Positions 7,619 through 9,275 of a stretch of DNA of 9,275 nt are shown here, piece after piece (the first letter of the stretch is position 1; each line of letters opens with the position of its first letter). The stretch is taken from contig JAITEX010000180.1 in assembly GCA_031281765.1 (NCBI GenBank), positions 1 through 9,275 of the forward strand, written 5' to 3'. This stretch comes from Eubacteriales Family XIII. Incertae Sedis bacterium. Lineage in GTDB: Bacteria; Bacillota; Clostridia; Peptostreptococcales; Anaerovoracaceae. Under the pieces are notes generated by a model that did not search any database, was not told the origin of the DNA, and saw only the letters and a program-made list of their open reading frames with translations. The translations under genes and the position numbers were made by a program.

Positions 7619-7873
7619 ATGAGAGTCGATAAGTTTCTGAAAGTATCGCGGATAGTCAAGCGCCGGACCGTCGCCAAAGAAGCCTGTGACGCGGGCCGCG
7701 TCAGCGTGAACGGGCGAACGGCCAAGGCCGGCAATGAAGTAGCCGCCGGCGACGAAGTCGCCGTGCGTTTCGGGACGTCCGCGCTGCGCGTCCGCGTCGT
7801 AAGCGTCGCTGAAAACGTCAGGAAAGAGGACGCCGCGGATATGTACGAGATTTTATCACGGGAGCGCTTCTGA
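7619..7873 (+). CDS. rqcP: S4-domain ribosome-associated quality control protein RqcP (YabO)
   Basis: In B. subtilis, RqcP binds the obstructed 50S subunit with RqcH and supports C-terminal alanine tailing of stalled nascent chains. The 84-residue product is close to that protein in length and sequence: MRVDKFLKVSRIVKRRT at the N terminus, the S4 RNA-binding core with AGRVSVNG and the following KAGNEVAAGDEVAVRFG strand pair, and a C-terminal DMYEIL helix. ATG 7619 has AGGGA at 7606-7610, 8 nt upstream; a closer AGGA (7613-7616) is too near to be the main site. No separate promoter is evident, and transcription probably comes from read-through of the hup terminator. Its stop lies in an inverted repeat shared with the convergent folT. 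The Hsp15-like heat-shock S4 proteins are a less likely alternative given the synteny and short size. Confidence 0.94.
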   Translation: MRVDKFLKVSRIVKRRTVAKEACDAGRVSVNGRTAKAGNEVAAGDEVAVRFGTSALRVRVVSVAENVRKEDAADMYEILSRERF

Positions 7874-7954
7874 GGCGTCAGACTGCGTGAGACAGATTGC
7901 GGCCCGGAGGCCGCAATGACGGGAGCGTTTCCGCACAGCCTGACATCTCCTCAG
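7870..7954. repeat. Nested inverted repeats between convergent rqcP and folT
   Basis: The inner element is a perfect 9-bp palindrome: ATTGCGGCC (7896-7904), loop CGGA, GGCCGCAAT (7909-7917). Outside it, CTGAGG (7870-7875) pairs with CCTCAG (7949-7954), and GTCAGACTG (7877-7885) pairs with CAGCCTGAC (7936-7944) with one A-C mismatch. The outer arms contain the stop codons of both genes. There is no T-tract on either strand. It could be a bidirectional 3'-end structure or one copy of a dispersed palindromic repeat; only a genome-wide comparison can tell. Confidence 0.7.
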
Positions 7955-8538
7955 TCCGTGTAGCTTCTCATGCGGCGGATCGCGCGCAGGACGAAGTAGG
8001 TGAGCGCGACGTGCAGGGGGAATTGCGCGAGGTTGCTTCCGAAGCGGACGAGCGTAAAGACGCTGCCCGCCGAGCTTCCGTAGAGGAGCATAAGCCAGAG
8101 GGAATTCAGTCCGAGCACGACGAGGATCAGGTTCAGCGCCCATGCCGGGAGGACGCGCGTCAGTCGGACGTCCGGTCTGTTTTCGGGCTGACGGCTACCG
8201 GAAGAAAGCCTCGCCGGATCGTAGAGGAAGGCCGCAAAGATAAAGCCCGTCACCATCTCGCTTATCGCGAATAAGGGCATATAGCCGCCGCCGCTCCCCA
8301 TCGTCGCGAAGTAGCCGAGGGTATCGCCCGCAAAGCCGAACGCAAGGGCCGCCCACGGGCCGTACAGCATGGCCGTCGCCGCATCGCAGAGATAGGCGAA
8401 CGAAATCAGCTTGAATTGCGGCGTGAGGTAGATGGTCAGAAAGGGCAGGCCGAGTATGACGCGTATGGCGAGCAGCATGGCCATGACCGCGAGATGTTTG
8501 GTCGTAAAGACCTGTTTTAAGGAAAAGAATCCACGCAT
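7951..8538 (-). CDS. folT: Folate ECF transporter S component FolT
   Basis: FolT is the membrane-embedded substrate-binding subunit that captures folate and docks with the shared EcfT-EcfA-EcfA' energizing module, encoded elsewhere. The 195-residue product has about six hydrophobic segments and typical FolT marks: AVMAMLLAIRVILG near the N terminus, KLISFAYL, LYGPWAALAFGFAGDTLGYF (58-77), LGLNSLWL and RFGSNLAQFPLHVALTYFVLR (165-185). A hydrophilic loop at about 108-128 (ARLSSGSRQPENRPDVRL) looks longer than usual. The start is ATG 8538 because AGGAGG (8547-8552 on the opposite strand) lies 8 nt upstream and the protein then begins at the first helix. Longer in-frame starts up to 8712 would translate through the riboswitch. 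The THF riboswitch upstream independently supports folate as substrate. Confidence 0.92.
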   Translation of the reverse strand: MRGFFSLKQVFTTKHLAVMAMLLAIRVILGLPFLTIYLTPQFKLISFAYLCDAATAMLYGPWAALAFGFAGDTLGYFATMGSGGGYMPLFAISEMVTGFIFAAFLYDPARLSSGSRQPENRPDVRLTRVLPAWALNLILVVLGLNSLWLMLLYGSSAGSVFTLVRFGSNLAQFPLHVALTYFVLRAIRRMRSYTD

Positions 8539-8546
8539 AATAAAAA

Positions 8547-8590
8547 CCTCCTGCATGACAGTAACTACACTGACGAGGAAGTTCTCAGTG
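8547..8590 (-). promoter_or_regulatory. Expression platform of the folT riboswitch (probable translational control)
   Basis: Between the aptamer and the start codon, CACTGA and TCAGTG (8585-8590 and 8568-8573) form a hairpin. A neighbouring UAG can also pair with the CUA of the 3' arm of P1, making this stem compete with the aptamer. The bases UGCAG (8551-8555), which run into the AGGAGG ribosome site (8547-8552), are complementary to CUGCA next to P1 (8589-8593), and UUCCUC (8575-8580) can also pair with the site. No U-run terminator is present, so control of translation initiation is inferred. Confidence 0.5.
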
Positions 8591-8591
8591 C

Positions 8592-8725
8592 AGTAGCGGA
8601 CGCAATATTGCACCGCAGGCAGGCCATGCGGCCCCGCCGTTTCGTTTTCGGGCGACATCCCATCCCGAAACACTCCGCCGCGGTGGAAGTCCACCGTATC
8701 CGGCACGCGCAATATTTACTCTACT
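8592..8725 (-). ncRNA. Tetrahydrofolate (THF) riboswitch aptamer upstream of folT
   Basis: Read on the minus strand, the leader matches the THF riboswitch (folT-type, class I). P1 pairs AGUAG (8721-8725) with CUACU (8592-8596). P2 pairs AAUAUUGC (8709-8716) with GCAAUAUU (8604-8611). P3 pairs UUUCGGG (8664-8670) with CCCGAAA (8646-8652) and holds the conserved GGGAUGUCG loop (8653-8661). The 3' segment GGUGCAAUAUUGCGUCCGCU resembles the conserved GGUG...AUUGC-UCCGCU end of known members. An extra perfect hairpin, CGGUGG/CCACCG (8681-8696), makes it longer than typical aptamers of about 90-100 nt. When bound by reduced folate, such elements lower expression of folate uptake genes. Confidence 0.9.
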
Positions 8726-8765
8726 TCGAAAACACGAAAAGTTCTCCGCGTTTCGCTTTTGTGTC

Positions 8766-8792
8766 ATTATAGTATCATTTTTTGTCGCGCAA
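8766..8792 (-). promoter_or_regulatory. Promoter of the folT leader transcript
   Basis: On the minus strand a perfect -10 TATAAT occupies 8766-8771. The best -35-like hexamer, TTGCGC (8787-8792), is weak and spaced 15 nt away. Transcription would start near 8759, giving a leader of about 220 nt that includes the whole THF aptamer. Confidence 0.65.
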
Positions 8793-8846
8793 TGGAAGCG
8801 TTTTGCGGAACATGATAAGATAATATGATGTACACAGGAGGGATAT

Positions 8847-9275
8847 ATGGACCAGGAATTTTTGCCGCTGCTTTTTGCGGCTGACATTAATGTATACAGC
8901 GTGGCGCGCGCCTTTCACGAACGCTACGGCATCAAATCGACCGTCTACGGCAGAGCCGCGGGCGGTCCCTGCGCGGACAGCGCCATTATAGACTACACGA
9001 GCGTGGCGGACGCCGACGCGCCGGACACCTTGCTGCGCTTAGTGAATGAATTTGCTGCGGCCCATGCGGACAGGAAAGTGCTGGCGATAGGCTGCGGCGA
9101 CAGCTATGTGCGCTCCATCTGCGAGCGAAAGCATGAGTTCGCGGAAAACGTCATCGCGCCGTACGCGGACTTCGCCTTGATTGACGAACTGACGAACAAG
9201 GAGACCTTCTATGCGCTCTGCGAGCGCGAGGGCATCGACTATCCCGATACGTTTATCCATACCGGCGACATGGCT
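8847..9275 (+). CDS. ATP-grasp carboxylate-amine ligase, D-aspartate-ligase-like, N-terminal part (3' end outside window)
   Basis: The 143 visible residues are the N-terminal half-domain of an ATP-grasp ligase family. FLPLLFAADINVYSVARAFHERYG resembles the FLP-LLGSD-NVYGMAR-F-E-YG start of the enterococcal D-aspartate ligase and of many proteins annotated carboxylate-amine ligase. The spaced segments VLAIGCGDSYV, VIAPYADFALID and the NKETFYALCEREGIDYPDTFI region fit the same family. ATP-grasp enzymes join a carboxylate, activated as acyl phosphate, to an amine; in Aslfm the product is the D-Asp branch of peptidoglycan. The ATP-binding core lies beyond the window, so the substrate is open. The start ATG has AGGAGG at 8836-8841. 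It is divergent from folT. The A+T-rich 8811-8835 probably holds its promoter, but I see no convincing -35/-10 pair. The frame stays open to the right edge. Confidence 0.8.
   Translation, partial: MDQEFLPLLFAADINVYSVARAFHERYGIKSTVYGRAAGGPCADSAIIDYTSVADADAPDTLLRLVNEFAAAHADRKVLAIGCGDSYVRSICERKHEFAENVIAPYADFALIDELTNKETFYALCEREGIDYPDTFIHTGDMA

Noticed and set aside
8539..8712. Longer N terminus for FolT starting at 8712
   Set aside because: It would translate the THF riboswitch stems, has no hydrophobic or family character, and ignores the strong AGGAGG before ATG 8538.
8655..8725. T-box leader upstream of folT (GGTGG...CCACCGCGG looked like an antiterminator)
   Set aside because: The conserved T-box UGGNACCGCG stretch is interrupted and no specifier loop is apparent, whereas every THF riboswitch stem and the GGGAUGUCG loop are present.
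1..9275. Mobile element, phage, CRISPR or defence system
   Set aside because: No transposase, integrase, terminal repeats, spaced direct repeats or defence-family proteins were seen on either strand.

Overview
The window reads as a piece of a moderately GC-rich Firmicutes chromosome, most likely Clostridia. The gene order mfd ... prsA-type foldase ... SpoVB-family flippase ... HU ... rqcP is a well-known Firmicutes neighbourhood. Other support is the purine-rich AGGAGG-type ribosome sites, the Cys-anchored foldase lipoprotein, and a folate-transporter gene behind a tetrahydrofolate riboswitch, a class known mainly from Firmicutes. No mobile element, CRISPR array, rRNA or tRNA gene was seen.

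Layout. (1) 1-1875: the C-terminal part of the transcription-repair coupling factor Mfd, cut by the left window edge. (2) 1976-7121: four tightly packed genes behind their own extended -10 promoter: a PrsA/SurA-like parvulin lipoprotein, a HisC-family aminotransferase, an MTA/SAH deaminase-like amidohydrolase (MtaD), and a SpoVB-family lipid-linked saccharide flippase. Gaps are 6 and 21 nt, then an 8-nt overlap. (3) 7122-7873: HU behind a clear promoter whose -35 box lies in a perfect 10-bp inverted repeat, an intrinsic terminator, then the S4-domain ribosome quality-control protein RqcP. (4) 7874-7950: a short convergent intergenic region built of nested inverted repeats. (5) 7951-8538, minus strand: the folate ECF transporter S component FolT, with a leader of about 220 nt holding a THF riboswitch aptamer (about 8592-8725). 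(6) 8847 to the right edge: the N-terminal 143 residues of an ATP-grasp carboxylate-amine ligase of the D-aspartate-ligase-like type, transcribed divergently from folT.

How the genes fit together. Mfd (DNA repair at stalled polymerase), HU (nucleoid) and RqcP (stalled ribosomes) are information-maintenance genes. The foldase lipoprotein, the flippase and perhaps the ATP-grasp ligase serve the cell envelope. HisC and MtaD are metabolic and look inserted into the ancestral cluster. Compared with the Bacillus subtilis order mfd-spoVT-spoVB-yabN-rqcP-yabP-yabQ-divIC, the spoVT, yabN/mazG, yabP, yabQ and divIC positions are empty here, which hints at a lineage that lost or relocated sporulation genes.

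The most informative non-coding signals are the THF riboswitch, the inverted repeat over the HU promoter, and the nested palindromes joining the stop codons of rqcP and folT. I found no evidence of an undescribed multi-gene system; the window is mostly conserved housekeeping sequence with some unusual regulatory structure.
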